DNA from: Candidatus Krumholzibacteriota bacterium | GTDB lineage: Bacteria > Krumholzibacteriota > Krumholzibacteriia > Krumholzibacteriales > Krumholzibacteriaceae | Direction of reading: 5' to 3' | DNA: 6,786 nucleotides | Assembly (NCBI GenBank): GCA_030613345.1 | Contig: JAUWMD010000142.1 | Span: 1 to 6,786 of the forward strand | Shown here: piece by piece, positions 6,703 through 6,786 of the stretch | How the letters are laid out: each line of letters starts with the position of its first letter | Numbering within the stretch: position 1 is the first letter of the stretch | Program-made: the position numbers and the translations under genes | Notes under the pieces: model-generated | Databases searched by the model: none | What the model was told of the DNA's origin: nothing | The model's input: only the letters and a program-made list of their open reading frames with translations

Positions 6703-6786
6703 GTGGCCGTTGTCGCTATTGAAAACCAGAAATTCAAGGCGGGGTACAACAGGTATCTGCGGAACTCGCTCTATGCGACGCTCGTT
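6703..6786 (+). CDS. Probable TonB-family energy transducer, N-terminus only (3' partial)
   Basis: Only 28 codons are visible, running off the window. GTG at 6703 is the sole plausible start after an in-frame stop at 6682, and AAGGGGG (6691-6697) lies 5 bases before it. The peptide holds FKAGYNRYLRNSLYATLV, a basic, aromatic cytoplasmic stretch leading into what should be a membrane helix. This resembles the N-termini of TonB-family proteins that follow exbB-exbD-exbD in FCB-type genomes. The call rests on this resemblance and on position; the periplasmic and C-terminal TonB domains are not in view. Confidence 0.6.
   Translation, partial: MAVVAIENQKFKAGYNRYLRNSLYATLV

Overview
The window looks like a chromosomal segment from a Gram-negative bacterium of the broad FCB type (Fibrobacteres-Chlorobi-Bacteroidetes and allied candidate phyla such as Krumholzibacteriota, Eisenbacteria, Zixibacteria or Latescibacterota). 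This is inferred from the gene set: a secreted protein with a type-IX-secretion-like C-terminal sorting domain, a PorV/PorQ-family outer-membrane barrel, a GWxTD-family exported protein, and an ExbB-ExbD-ExbD-TonB-like energy-transduction cluster. The DNA is fairly GC-rich, favours AGG for arginine, and uses TTG and GTG starts beside ATG. The exact phylum cannot be fixed from sequence alone.

Layout: every supported gene is on the + strand. (1) From 1 to 2202 is the 3' part of a large extracellular protein: acidic DxDxDG motifs, beta-rich middle, fibronectin-III-like segment, C-terminal sorting-type domain. (2) From 2236 to 3180 is a PorV/PorQ-like outer-membrane barrel with a strong ribosome site. 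(3) From 3222 to 4730 is a GWxTD-family exported protein whose name-giving motif is degenerate; a perfect GC-rich hairpin lies between its purine-rich ribosome site and its start codon. (4) From 4731 to 4962 is the only sizeable non-coding gap. It carries a good sigma70-type promoter and a leader of about 150 nt that can be folded. (5) From 4963 to the window end is an ExbB-type proton channel, two tandem ExbD-type proteins and the first 28 codons of a likely TonB-family protein.

How the genes fit together: the first three encode exported or outer-membrane proteins and are closely spaced, so they may be one transcript, with the secreted protein a possible client of the barrel. The second group encodes an inner-membrane motor that would pass proton-motive force to outer-membrane receptors through TonB. 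It appears to have its own promoter. No mobile element, CRISPR array, tRNA or rRNA was seen. The most unusual signals are regulatory: the SD-hairpin-AUG arrangement before the GWxTD gene and the foldable leader before exbB. Neither has been tested by computation here.
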